DNA of 64,000 nt, from contig NZ_LMEZ01000001.1 in assembly GCF_001426545.1 (NCBI RefSeq), positions 870,034-934,033 of the forward strand. The letters are read 5' to 3'. The notes beneath the pieces were generated by a model. That model did no database searches. It was not told where the DNA came from and saw only the letters and a program-made list of their open reading frames with translations. How positions within the stretch are numbered: position 1 is the first letter of the stretch; each line of letters opens with the position of its first letter. The stretch comes from Mycobacterium sp. Root135. Its GTDB lineage: Bacteria; Actinomycetota; Actinomycetes; Mycobacteriales; Mycobacteriaceae. Made by a program: the position numbers and the translations under genes. Below are positions 57,012-64,000 of the stretch, piece by piece.

Positions 57012-57050
57012 GCCGAGGAATCTACCGTCGCCGCTGCTCGCCGCAGACTC

Positions 57051-58046
57051 TCACTGCCAGGCCGCGGGATTGACGCAGTGCGGAGGAAGGTGCCCCGCTG
57101 CCATGGCGATGGCATTGGCGGCGCACAGGTCCGCCATGCGATCTCTGACCTGCACCGTCGCGCTGCCGAGGTGAGGCAGCAGGACGACGTTGGGTAGCTC
57201 GGTCAGACCGGGTGCCAGGTGCGGCTCGTTCTCGTACACGTCGAGTCCGGCAGCCGCGATGGTTCCGTTGCGCAGCGCCGAGACGAGGGCGGCTTCGTCG
57301 ACCACCGGGCCACGCGCGGTGTTGACCAGCATGGCGGTCGGTTTCATCGACGACAGCACGTCACCGTCGACGAGGTGACGGGTGCTGTCGGCCAGCGGCA
57401 CGTGCACGGACAGGAAATCGCTGGTCTCGACGAGTTCGGGCCAGCCCACCTGTCGCGCCGGGAACGGCAATGCCGCAACTTCGGCGTCGGCGACTGCCCG
57501 GCCCGCTGGTGGGTGAGAACAGAACGTGACGTCCATGCCGAAGGCGGCAGCACGTGTCGCGGTGGCCCTGGCGATTCGGCCGAATCCGACGAGGCCCAGC
57601 GTGGCGCCCGAAATGTCCTGTCCCAGAAGTAGTTCTGGACGCCATCCCGCCCATTTCCCCGAGCGGACAAAGTGATCCGCCTCGACCGCCCGGCGCGCAG
57701 TGGCGAGGATGAGCAACATCGCGAGGTCGGCGGTGGCGTCAGTCAGAACACCGGGGGTGTTGCCCACCACGATGCCACTGGCGGTGGCCGCGACCACGTC
57801 GACGTTGTCGTATCCGACGGCGTAGTTCGAGATGCCGGTCACCTTGGCGTCGGCCAGCAGGGCGGCGTCGAAGCGATCACCGAGTTGTGCGACGACGACG
57901 TCGAATTCGCCTGAACTGCAGAGCTTCCGGAGGTCCTGCGGCGTCGGCGGCTTGGTGGGGACGTGGACCCGGCCGGCGGCGCGTAACGCCGTCATTCCGA
58001 CCTCGGGTATCGGGTAGGTGACGAGGAACGCAGGGCTATGCGCCAT
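57051..58046 (-). CDS. D-isomer 2-hydroxyacid dehydrogenase
   Basis: An NAD(P)-dependent enzyme of the glyoxylate/hydroxypyruvate reductase group, 331 residues. The Rossmann motif GLVGFGRIARATA is near residue 155. The catalytic Arg is in VNTARGPVVDE, the Glu in VYENEPHLAPG, and the His in LLPHLGSAT near residue 290. It interconverts a 2-oxo acid with a D-2-hydroxy acid. The ATG at 58046 lies 11 bases inside the lyase gene, so the two are coupled; it could reduce a 2-oxo acid released by that lyase, or feed it. Confidence 0.9.
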   Translation of the reverse strand: MAHSPAFLVTYPIPEVGMTALRAAGRVHVPTKPPTPQDLRKLCSSGEFDVVVAQLGDRFDAALLADAKVTGISNYAVGYDNVDVVAATASGIVVGNTPGVLTDATADLAMLLILATARRAVEADHFVRSGKWAGWRPELLLGQDISGATLGLVGFGRIARATATRAAAFGMDVTFCSHPPAGRAVADAEVAALPFPARQVGWPELVETSDFLSVHVPLADSTRHLVDGDVLSSMKPTAMLVNTARGPVVDEAALVSALRNGTIAAAGLDVYENEPHLAPGLTELPNVVLLPHLGSATVQVRDRMADLCAANAIAMAAGHLPPHCVNPAAWQ

Positions 58047-59010
58047 CGGACTGCCCTACCTTCTCCGGGTCTCCGATGACCCAGGGAAACGCCGTCGCCG
58101 ACGAGCGGGCACCCTGGACGGTCTTGGATCGGTTCGACTCACCGATGTCGGCGAGGATGCGCTCGGAGAGCTCCACGATCCCGGTCAGCGTCTTCGGGGT
58201 GATCCAGTCGGGACGCAGCGCGAAGAGCAGATCTTCGGTCGCGGTGTTGCCGCTGGCGCCGGGTGCGAACGGGCAGCCGCCGAGGCCACCGAGGGATCCG
58301 TCGACCATGGTGGCGCCTGCGTCGATCGCAGCGAGGGTGTTGGCAACGCCCAGCCCCCAGGTGTCGTGTCCGTGAAACACCAAGCGTTGCTGCGGTTGTG
58401 CGACCCGCAGCGCCGAGACCAGATCGGCGACCTGGGTCGGGATGGCCTGTCCAATGGTGTCGCAGACCACGATGTGCTCGGCACCGCGGGTTCGCGGGTC
58501 CGCGGCGATCGCCAGGACCCGCTGCGGATCGGTGATCCCTTCGAAGGGGCAGGTGAAGGCGGTGGCGATGCACAGCTGGATGGAGCCCCCCACCTCGTGG
58601 GCAATCCGGATCGCGCCGGGCATTGCCGCAACGCTGGTTTCGGTGTCGCGACCGATGTTCGCCTTGTTGTGGGAGTCCGACGCCGACAGGCAGTACTGGA
58701 AACGCCGCGCACCGGCAGCGGCCGCCTTCTCGACGTGGCGCGGGGTCGCGACCCAGACCCAGCACCTGTCGAGCTCCTCAGGTGTGAGTGCGGCGACGAC
58801 GTCGAGGGTGTCGGCCAGCGGTGGAACGAGATCGCCGCGGGCCATGGAGCCGATCTCCAGGCTGGGCATCCCGAGTGCCAGCAGCTCGCGGATGACGTCG
58901 ACCTTGAGCTGGGTCGGCATCATCTTGGACGTCAGCTGCAGACCGTCGCGAAGTGTCACGTCGCGCACCTCCGCGCGGGGCGTGTAGGGGCGGGGCTCGA
59001 CGGTGGTCAC
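58036..59010 (-). CDS. hydroxymethylglutaryl-CoA lyase family aldolase
   Basis: A DRE-TIM metallolyase of 324 residues. The metal/catalytic DVTLRDGLQ motif is near residue 20. FHGHDTWGLGVANTLAAIDAGA carries the metal His pair, and GGLGGCPFAPGASGN near residue 245 holds the active-site Cys. This fits HMG-CoA lyase or a citramalyl-CoA-type lyase: retro-aldol release of acetyl-CoA. The GTG at 59010 overlaps the CoA-transferase stop as GTGA. Together with the transferase it implies activation and cleavage of a tertiary or branched hydroxy acid. Confidence 0.9.
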   Translation of the reverse strand: MTTVEPRPYTPRAEVRDVTLRDGLQLTSKMMPTQLKVDVIRELLALGMPSLEIGSMARGDLVPPLADTLDVVAALTPEELDRCWVWVATPRHVEKAAAAGARRFQYCLSASDSHNKANIGRDTETSVAAMPGAIRIAHEVGGSIQLCIATAFTCPFEGITDPQRVLAIAADPRTRGAEHIVVCDTIGQAIPTQVADLVSALRVAQPQQRLVFHGHDTWGLGVANTLAAIDAGATMVDGSLGGLGGCPFAPGASGNTATEDLLFALRPDWITPKTLTGIVELSERILADIGESNRSKTVQGARSSATAFPWVIGDPEKVGQSDGA

Positions 59011-60215
59011 GAGAGCGCTCCGATCTGGTCGTCGGTGAGGTGCAACAGGTTGGACAGCACGTCGTGGGTGTGCTCGCCGAGGTCCGGTCCGACGCTGCGG
59101 ATCGGAAGGGACTTGCCGCCGATGACCGGAACGATGCCGGTGAACCCAACGCTCTTCGGTTCCGTCTCGCCGGTGTCGACGTCGAAGTGCTGAATCATGT
59201 TGCGCGCCTCGTACTGTGCGTCGTCGCAGATGTCGGCGGCGGTGTAGATGGGACCCGACGGGACGCCGGCCTCGTCGAGGATCTTCAGCGCCTCGTCACG
59301 GCTGAGTTGGCTCGACCACTGCCCGATTGCGGCGTCGAGTTCGTCGCGGCGCAACCAGCGTCCGGCGTTGGTCTGCAGATCGGGGTCGACGGCGAGGTCG
59401 GGTCGTCCGATGGTCGTCATGTAGCGCTGGTAGATGGCGTCGCCGTTGCCGGCGACGATGATGCTGGTGCCGTCGTTGCAGGGATAGGCACTGCTGGGGG
59501 CGATGCCTTCCATCCGTCCCCCGACACGCTCGCGGGTGACCCCGTAGGCGAGGTAGTCCGGAACCAGTGATTCCATGACCGCCAGGATGGATTCGTTGAG
59601 GGCGACGTCGACGATGCGCTGGTCGAGAGGCACGGTGGTGCGTTCGCGTTGGAACAGCGCCATGACCGTGCCGAAGGCGGCATAGATGCCGGCGATCGAG
59701 TCGCCGATGGACACCCCGGTGCGCACCGGCGGGCGGTCGGGGTCCCCGACCAGTTCCCGTAGACCACCGAATGCCTCTGCGACGGCGGCGAATCCGGGGC
59801 GCTGGGACATCGGGCCGGTCTGGCCGAACGCCGAGATCCGCGTGATGACGAGGTCGGGGTTGGCCTCGTCGAGAACCGCCGGGCCAAGACCCCACTTCTC
59901 GAGGGTGCCGGGCCGGAAGTTCTCCAACACGACGTCGCAGTGCGCGACCAGGTCGAGCACGATGTCCCGGCCCCGTTCGGTCTTCAGGTCGAGCACGATG
60001 GACTTCTTGTTGCGATTGATCGTGCGGTAGAGCATCGAGGTGTCACCGGAGTACAACCGCCAGTTGCGAAGTTCGTCGCCGGTGACGGGCCGCTCCACCT
60101 TGATGACCTCGGCGCCGAAGTCGGCGAGCATGCGGCCCGCGGTGGGGGCGGCGATGTAATTGCCTAGCTCGAGCACCCGGATTCCGTCGAGGGGGCGAAC
60201 ATCGTTGTGAGTCAT
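59007..60215 (-). CDS. family III (CaiB/BaiF) CoA-transferase
   Basis: Transfers CoA to an organic acid, 402 residues. It has LDGIRVLELGNYIAAPTAGRMLADFGAEVIKVERP at the start and NRNKKSIVLDLKTERGRDI near residue 70. The catalytic Asp is in RTGVSIGDSIAGIYAAFG near residue 171. It is downstream of the GntP permease by 24 bases and overlaps the lyase gene, so permease-transferase-lyase-dehydrogenase form one operon. The likely acceptor is the acid taken up by the permease. Confidence 0.92.
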   Translation of the reverse strand: MTHNDVRPLDGIRVLELGNYIAAPTAGRMLADFGAEVIKVERPVTGDELRNWRLYSGDTSMLYRTINRNKKSIVLDLKTERGRDIVLDLVAHCDVVLENFRPGTLEKWGLGPAVLDEANPDLVITRISAFGQTGPMSQRPGFAAVAEAFGGLRELVGDPDRPPVRTGVSIGDSIAGIYAAFGTVMALFQRERTTVPLDQRIVDVALNESILAVMESLVPDYLAYGVTRERVGGRMEGIAPSSAYPCNDGTSIIVAGNGDAIYQRYMTTIGRPDLAVDPDLQTNAGRWLRRDELDAAIGQWSSQLSRDEALKILDEAGVPSGPIYTAADICDDAQYEARNMIQHFDVDTGETEPKSVGFTGIVPVIGGKSLPIRSVGPDLGEHTHDVLSNLLHLTDDQIGALS

Positions 60216-60239
60216 GGCTTTTCCTCGTTGATTCGCGTG

Positions 60240-61664
60240 TCAGAACAGCAGGCTGGCGGGCAGGATGAGCAGGATCGCGACGACCGAGGCGACGGACACT
60301 CCCACGGTGACGGTCTTGAGCGCGCCGCGGGTGGACTGGCCGAGCAGCGACTGCAGCAGCCAGAAGGTGTTGCTGGTGACGTGGACGGCGAACAGGGAGC
60401 CTGCACCGGCGGCGAGTGCGACCAGCACGGGGTCCAAGCCGAGCAGCGGCACCACCGGCGCCAGGATGCCCGCGGATGTGATGGCGGAGATGGTGACCGA
60501 CCCGACCGCGACGTGCAGCGCCGCGGCGATCACCCACACCACGAGCAGCGGGGCCGCCGTGTTGGCGGTGAAGTAGTCCCCGAGAATGTCGCCAAGCCCG
60601 GCGGCCTTGATGGTCGCGGCGAGTGAACCGCCAACCCCCGTCAGGATGAGGATCTGCCCGCTTTCCTTGAACCCGGTGGCGAACGCCTTCTGGATCGGCT
60701 CCGCGCCAAGGGCGTAGCGACCGACGAAGCTGGTACCGACGAGGCCGATCAGCAGCGCGATCACCGGCGAGGACAGGAATGCGACGACGGGGTGGTGGAC
60801 GTCGACGGCGTCGAGGATCGCGCCGGTGGCGATGAGTAGCAGCGCGGTCAGCATTGGGGCGAACAGCAGCAGCAGCGAGGTGTGGGCGCGGGTCGGTGCC
60901 TGGGACTTGACCGCCACGCTGCCCGTGCCGGCGGACGAGGCGGTCGTGCCCTCGTCGCTCTCCGCGTCGCCCGTGGGCTGCTGGATGGGTGCACCCGAGT
61001 CGGGTTCGTCCCCGAGGAAGGGAGATTCGTCGCGCTCGGCGTCCCACCACCCGTGGTTGAACAGGAATGACATGATCGCCACCGAAATCATGACGGTGGG
61101 AATGATGAGGCAGAAGCCGAACAACAGCATCTTGCCCAGCGGCACTTCGAGCAGACCGGCCAGGGCCAGGGAGGCCACGCCGGGCACCATCATGACGATG
61201 CCGCACTCCAGGGAGATGGCCATCGCCGTCGCGATGCGCGGCAATCCGTTCTTGCCGATCCGCTTGGCCAGGTTGCGGGCCAACGGGGCGCTCATCACCA
61301 GCAGCACGTCGAGGAAGATCGATTGCAGCGCGGTCGCGATGGTCAACGACAACGCGTACGGCATGCGCTTCGGGCCGAAGATGCGCAACAGGAGTTCGAC
61401 GAGGCGTTGGAACGCGCCGGTCTGCTGCAGGATGGCCCCCATCAACACACCGAAGGCGATCAGCAGGCCGACGTCGGCCATGATCTCGCCGAAGCCGCCG
61501 GTGATGGCCTTGATGGTCTCCTCGACCCCGAGGCCCACGGCCAACCCGAGGTAGGCCGACCCGATCACCAGCGAGACGACGGGGTTCAGCTTGAACCGGA
61601 CGATCATCACCACCACGGCGAGGATCGCGACCGCGGTGTTGACCACGACTGCGGTATCGGACAT
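60240..61664 (-). CDS. GntP-family organic acid permease
   Basis: A 474-residue permease of the gluconate:H+ symporter (GntP) family with about 12 helices. It has an N-terminal FKLNPVVSLVIGSAYLGLAVG and the conserved GFGEIMADVGLLIAFGVLMGAILQQTGA segment. A long hydrophilic loop follows helix 6 (about residues 210-265, Asp/Ser/Gly-rich). The C-terminal half contains SVTISAITSAGILAPVVP. Family substrates are gluconate, glycerate and related hydroxy acids. It is the first gene of the operon. Confidence 0.9.
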   Translation of the reverse strand: MSDTAVVVNTAVAILAVVVMIVRFKLNPVVSLVIGSAYLGLAVGLGVEETIKAITGGFGEIMADVGLLIAFGVLMGAILQQTGAFQRLVELLLRIFGPKRMPYALSLTIATALQSIFLDVLLVMSAPLARNLAKRIGKNGLPRIATAMAISLECGIVMMVPGVASLALAGLLEVPLGKMLLFGFCLIIPTVMISVAIMSFLFNHGWWDAERDESPFLGDEPDSGAPIQQPTGDAESDEGTTASSAGTGSVAVKSQAPTRAHTSLLLLFAPMLTALLLIATGAILDAVDVHHPVVAFLSSPVIALLIGLVGTSFVGRYALGAEPIQKAFATGFKESGQILILTGVGGSLAATIKAAGLGDILGDYFTANTAAPLLVVWVIAAALHVAVGSVTISAITSAGILAPVVPLLGLDPVLVALAAGAGSLFAVHVTSNTFWLLQSLLGQSTRGALKTVTVGVSVASVVAILLILPASLLF

Positions 61665-61757
61665 GGATGCACTCCGTTCCAGGACTCACTTCTATGAATG
61701 TCGAGGCCGGTGGGTCACATCACAGAACGAAGGCGGTGTGAGCTACGGCTCACTCAT

Positions 61758-61787
61758 ATTATGGGCACCTACTCACAATATAAGCAA
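61758..61787 (-). promoter_or_regulatory. predicted promoter of the GntP operon in an AT-rich patch
   Basis: On the minus strand TTGCTT (61787-61782) and CATAAT (61763-61758) are separated by 18 bases, about 95 bases before the permease start. The patch 61750-61787 is far richer in A+T than its surroundings. It carries two similar segments, CACTCATATTAT and TACTCACAATAT, which could be half-sites for the IclR regulator. Confidence 0.5.
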
Positions 61788-61800
61788 TAGCGGACCGAAA

Positions 61801-62766
61801 CTAGCCGACGAGCGCGACGACGCCCACGATGATGGGCACCGACAGCACCGTGCTCAGGAGGGTGGCGTCGCGCGCCAGACCTTCGCCGCGGCGATACACC
61901 GCGGCATAGGTGTTGATGTTCTGTGCCGCGGGCAGGGCGGCGAGCACGGTGACGAGCATGACCTGATCCCCGTCGAGGTGAAAGCAGAAGCGCGCCAACA
62001 CATAAGCCAACACCGGCATCGCCACGTTCTTGCAGAGCACGGAGAGGACGACGTCGACCCGCGGCGGTCGTGGCGGACGGTCCGCGGGTGCGGCCAGCGT
62101 GATCCCGAACGCGAGCAGGACGGTCGGGATCGTCAGATCCGCCATCAATTCCAACGGGTCGTGCAGCAGCGGAGGCAAGTCGACCCCGGTGACCGCCAAC
62201 AGGATGCCGACCGCGCTGGCGGCGATGATCGGGGTGGTGATCAACGCCTTGAGCCGGTGCCCGACCGAGCGCGGCTCGGTGGACTCGGAGTCAAGAATCG
62301 CCAGGATCATCGGCACCAGGACGACGTACTGGAGCAGGATGATCGACGACACCTCGGTGGTGCTGCCGAACACGTACGTGCTCAGTGGTAGGCCGAGGTT
62401 TCCGGCGTTCACCACCGAAGCCGCCGACGCGCCGATGGCGGACTCGCCTCGCGGTCGGCGCAAGATCCGGCTGGCAATGGCGAAGTACGCCCCGAAGACG
62501 GTCAACGCCGTGATCGCGGAGATCAACAGGGCCGGGGAGAAGATCTTCGCCGGGGCGGTGTCGGCGAGGGTGATCAACATCAACGCCGGAACACCGACGT
62601 GAAACGCCGTGCGGTTGAGCACCATTCGGGCGTTGTCACCCAGCACCCCGGTGCGGCCGACGACGCCGCCCACCCCGACCACCACGGCGATCAGCGCAAA
62701 CGCCTGAAGTACCGCCAGCACGAACGTCCTCCCCATTGGTCCTCGCGCCCATGCCGCACGAGTCAT
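61801..62766 (-). CDS. AEC-family (auxin efflux carrier-like) transporter
   Basis: A 321-residue membrane protein with about ten helices in two repeats. It resembles the AEC/malonate-carrier family: FHVGVPALMLITLADTAP and GNLGLPLSTYVFG in the first half, then LPAAQNINTYAAVYRRGEGLARDATLLSTVLSVP near the end. It probably exports or exchanges a carboxylate. ATG 62766 is used; ATG 62736 (MGRTFVLAVLQ) is also credible. It is upstream of the GntP operon on the same strand but separated by a promoter region. Confidence 0.87.
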   Translation of the reverse strand: MTRAAWARGPMGRTFVLAVLQAFALIAVVVGVGGVVGRTGVLGDNARMVLNRTAFHVGVPALMLITLADTAPAKIFSPALLISAITALTVFGAYFAIASRILRRPRGESAIGASAASVVNAGNLGLPLSTYVFGSTTEVSSIILLQYVVLVPMILAILDSESTEPRSVGHRLKALITTPIIAASAVGILLAVTGVDLPPLLHDPLELMADLTIPTVLLAFGITLAAPADRPPRPPRVDVVLSVLCKNVAMPVLAYVLARFCFHLDGDQVMLVTVLAALPAAQNINTYAAVYRRGEGLARDATLLSTVLSVPIIVGVVALVG

Positions 62767-62860
62767 GCCGGGGCGCCGATGACCGAGACTACGAGAGGAC
62801 GGTGCGCCCCTCTGGTACCGGGAGCGGCGCTAGGGTCGGTCCGACGAGGAGGTGGGTCTG

Positions 62861-63535
62861 ATGTCGACGGCATACACATCGGTTCCGGTCCTGGTGGGCA
62901 CCCTGGACCTGGTCGGCGTATTCGCCAACGCACTGCTCGGTGGTGCCGTGGCGCGCCGCTACGGATTCGACCCCGTCGGCTTCGCCGCCCTGGCGATCGT
63001 GTCGGGCCTGGGTGGCGGACTGATCCGCGACACCTTGCTGCAGCAGGGCACGCCCGTGGCGTTGACGAACTACCTTTACCTCACGACGGCCCTAATCGGT
63101 GCCGCGGTGGCGTTCGCGGTGCGCTTCGAAGGTCGCATCTGGGATCGCTCGTTCCCCTTGGTAGACGCGCTCGCCCTGGGCTGCTGGGCCGCCGTCGGCG
63201 CACAGAAGACGCTGTCCGCTGGATTGGGTTGGTTGCCAGCCATTCTGCTGGGCACGGTGACCGCAGTAGGCGGTGGCGTCATTCGCGACGTCGCGGTGGG
63301 TGCGGTGCCGACGATCTTCGGCGGCAACACCCTCTATGCGACGTGCGCCGTCATCGCCAGCGCAACGCTCGTCGCGGTCCAACACGCCACCAATCCACAA
63401 CTGGCGCTGATTGTTTCGACCGCGGTGGGGGCTCTGCTATGTCTGCTTGCACGATGGCGACGCTGGATACTGCCCGAACAGGTGGTCTGGCCTACTCCCC
63501 GGCGGCTTCGCACCCGCCGACGAGAGGCAAATTAG
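62861..63535 (+). CDS. TRIC-family (UPF0126/YicG) membrane protein
   Basis: A 224-residue protein with seven helices in two inverted repeats, each with the Gly-rich motif of the TRIC cation channel family: SGLGGGLIRDTLLQQGTPVAL near residue 48 and TAVGGGVIRDVAVGAVPTIF near residue 132. It likely conducts monovalent cations or small molecules. The ATG at 62861 is preferred to GTG 62852 because GAGGAGG lies at 62846-62852, eight bases upstream. The C-terminus is basic. Confidence 0.9.
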   Translation: MSTAYTSVPVLVGTLDLVGVFANALLGGAVARRYGFDPVGFAALAIVSGLGGGLIRDTLLQQGTPVALTNYLYLTTALIGAAVAFAVRFEGRIWDRSFPLVDALALGCWAAVGAQKTLSAGLGWLPAILLGTVTAVGGGVIRDVAVGAVPTIFGGNTLYATCAVIASATLVAVQHATNPQLALIVSTAVGALLCLLARWRRWILPEQVVWPTPRRLRTRRREAN

Positions 63536-63720
63536 CGCTGGCTACGAACTCTCCGCTGATTCGCGACTTCCGCTGGTGGGCTCAGTTCCCAGGCCAGTCA
63601 GTGGATTCCGGATCCGAACGGATTTCAGTACACGGTGGACCGCGTCATCCCGGCCGTCAACGAGCGGCTGACCCGAGAGGCAGAGCCCGCAACCGTCGGG
63701 TGAGAATCCACCAACCCCAC

Positions 63721-63755
63721 GGTTCGGGCCAGCGCGCGACACCCTGGCCCGAACC
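63721..63755. terminator. strong hairpin between convergent genes
   Basis: GGTTCGGGCCAG (63721-63732) and CTGGCCCGAACC (63744-63755) form a perfect 12-bp stem with an 11-base loop. It lies 6 bases beyond the DoxX stop and about 185 bases beyond the TRIC stop. No U-tract follows, as is common for mycobacterial terminators. It can serve both strands. Confidence 0.75.
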
Positions 63756-63761
63756 GATGAC

Positions 63762-64000
63762 TTAGACGCGGCTCCGCTGCCCGGCGACCGACGTGCTGGA
63801 ACGGCGGGCGTCGAGAGCGAAGGCCCCGCCGCCGGTGAAGACCAGCAACAAGAATGCAAAGCAGTACAGGACGGCTGGTTCGCCGTTGTTGACCATCGGA
63901 ATGATGCCGCCGGCCGGAACGTGTTGGGCAAAGAACGCGAATGCCATGACGCCGGAGGCCACGAAGGCGGCGACCCGAGTGAACAACCCCAGCGTGATCA
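63762..64000 (-). CDS. DoxX-family membrane protein (3' part only)
   Basis: Only the C-terminal ~79 residues are in the window; the frame is open to the window edge. Two hydrophobic helices (VAAFVASGVMAFAFFAQH and AVLYCFAFLLLVFTGGGAFAL) flank PAGGIIPMVNNGEPAVLY, which is the characteristic end of DoxX proteins. Family members associate with the membrane and redox stress proteins such as SodA in mycobacteria. The start lies beyond position 64000. Confidence 0.82.
   Translation of the reverse strand, partial: ITLGLFTRVAAFVASGVMAFAFFAQHVPAGGIIPMVNNGEPAVLYCFAFLLLVFTGGGAFALDARRSSTSVAGQRSRV

Noticed and set aside
1..64000. tRNA, rRNA, CRISPR arrays, insertion sequences, prophage or attachment sites
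   Set aside because: None was seen: no cloverleaf, no repeat-spacer pattern, no transposase or integrase gene, and no flanking target duplications.

Overview
The window is a 64 kb piece of a high-GC actinobacterial chromosome, almost certainly a fast-growing-type mycobacterium (Mycolicibacterium-like). The evidence is the gene content and order: apt, a peptide-binding lipoprotein, secF-secD-yajC, gabT, ruvB-ruvA-ruvC, yebC, pdxT-tesB-pdxS, and the phosphatidylinositol mannoside block (Nudix, pimA, acyltransferase, PI synthase, HIT, thrS). This matches the M. tuberculosis Rv2584c-Rv2614c order as I remember it. The cysE-cysK-MFS trio likewise resembles Rv2335-Rv2334-Rv2333c. No rRNA, tRNA, CRISPR array or insertion sequence was seen.

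Layout. 1-15.7 kb: nucleotide salvage, Sec accessory proteins, GABA catabolism, a GGDEF protein and the SOS-controlled ruvCAB operon. 16-17.6 kb: a DUF222/HNH (13E12-type) endonuclease. 17.6-27.6 kb: vitamin B6 synthesis and the mannoside/threonyl-tRNA synthetase block, tied together by a long chain of GTGA/ATGA stop-start overlaps. 27.6-34.9 kb: accessory oxidoreductases, two flavin monooxygenases and a Kup potassium transporter. 34.9-35.9 kb: a GDT1/TMEM165-type cation exporter preceded by a yybP-ykoY (Mn2+) riboswitch. 36.2-41.7 kb: jetA-jetB-jetC, a Wadjet/MksFEB-type SMC complex with no jetD nuclease beside it. 41.9-45.2 kb: a Tat-exported multicopper oxidase facing a two-component system. 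45.2-48.4 kb: cysteine synthesis plus an MFS exporter.

48.4-56.2 kb is the most distinctive part. A cysteine-free MarR regulator is divergent from a CtaG-like oxidase assembly protein. The same 17-bp sequence (CAACTGTTGCATACTGC) lies immediately before three genes: ctaG-like, a deazaflavin-dependent reductase (followed by a DUF2254 membrane protein), and a CLC chloride channel. In all three it embeds a -10 hexamer, and a start codon falls at exactly the same offset downstream. This looks like a local MarR regulon of leaderless transcripts; a soluble Ser/Thr kinase and an LpqE-like lipoprotein lie within it.

56.2-62.8 kb: a catabolic cluster with an IclR regulator, D-2-hydroxyacid dehydrogenase, HMG-CoA-lyase-like aldolase, family III CoA-transferase and GntP permease, followed by an AEC transporter. 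This suggests uptake, CoA activation and retro-aldol cleavage of a branched hydroxy acid. The window closes with a TRIC-family channel and the 3' part of a DoxX gene, separated by a strong hairpin.

All functional calls rest on reading the sequence and on remembered family features. No database search was run.
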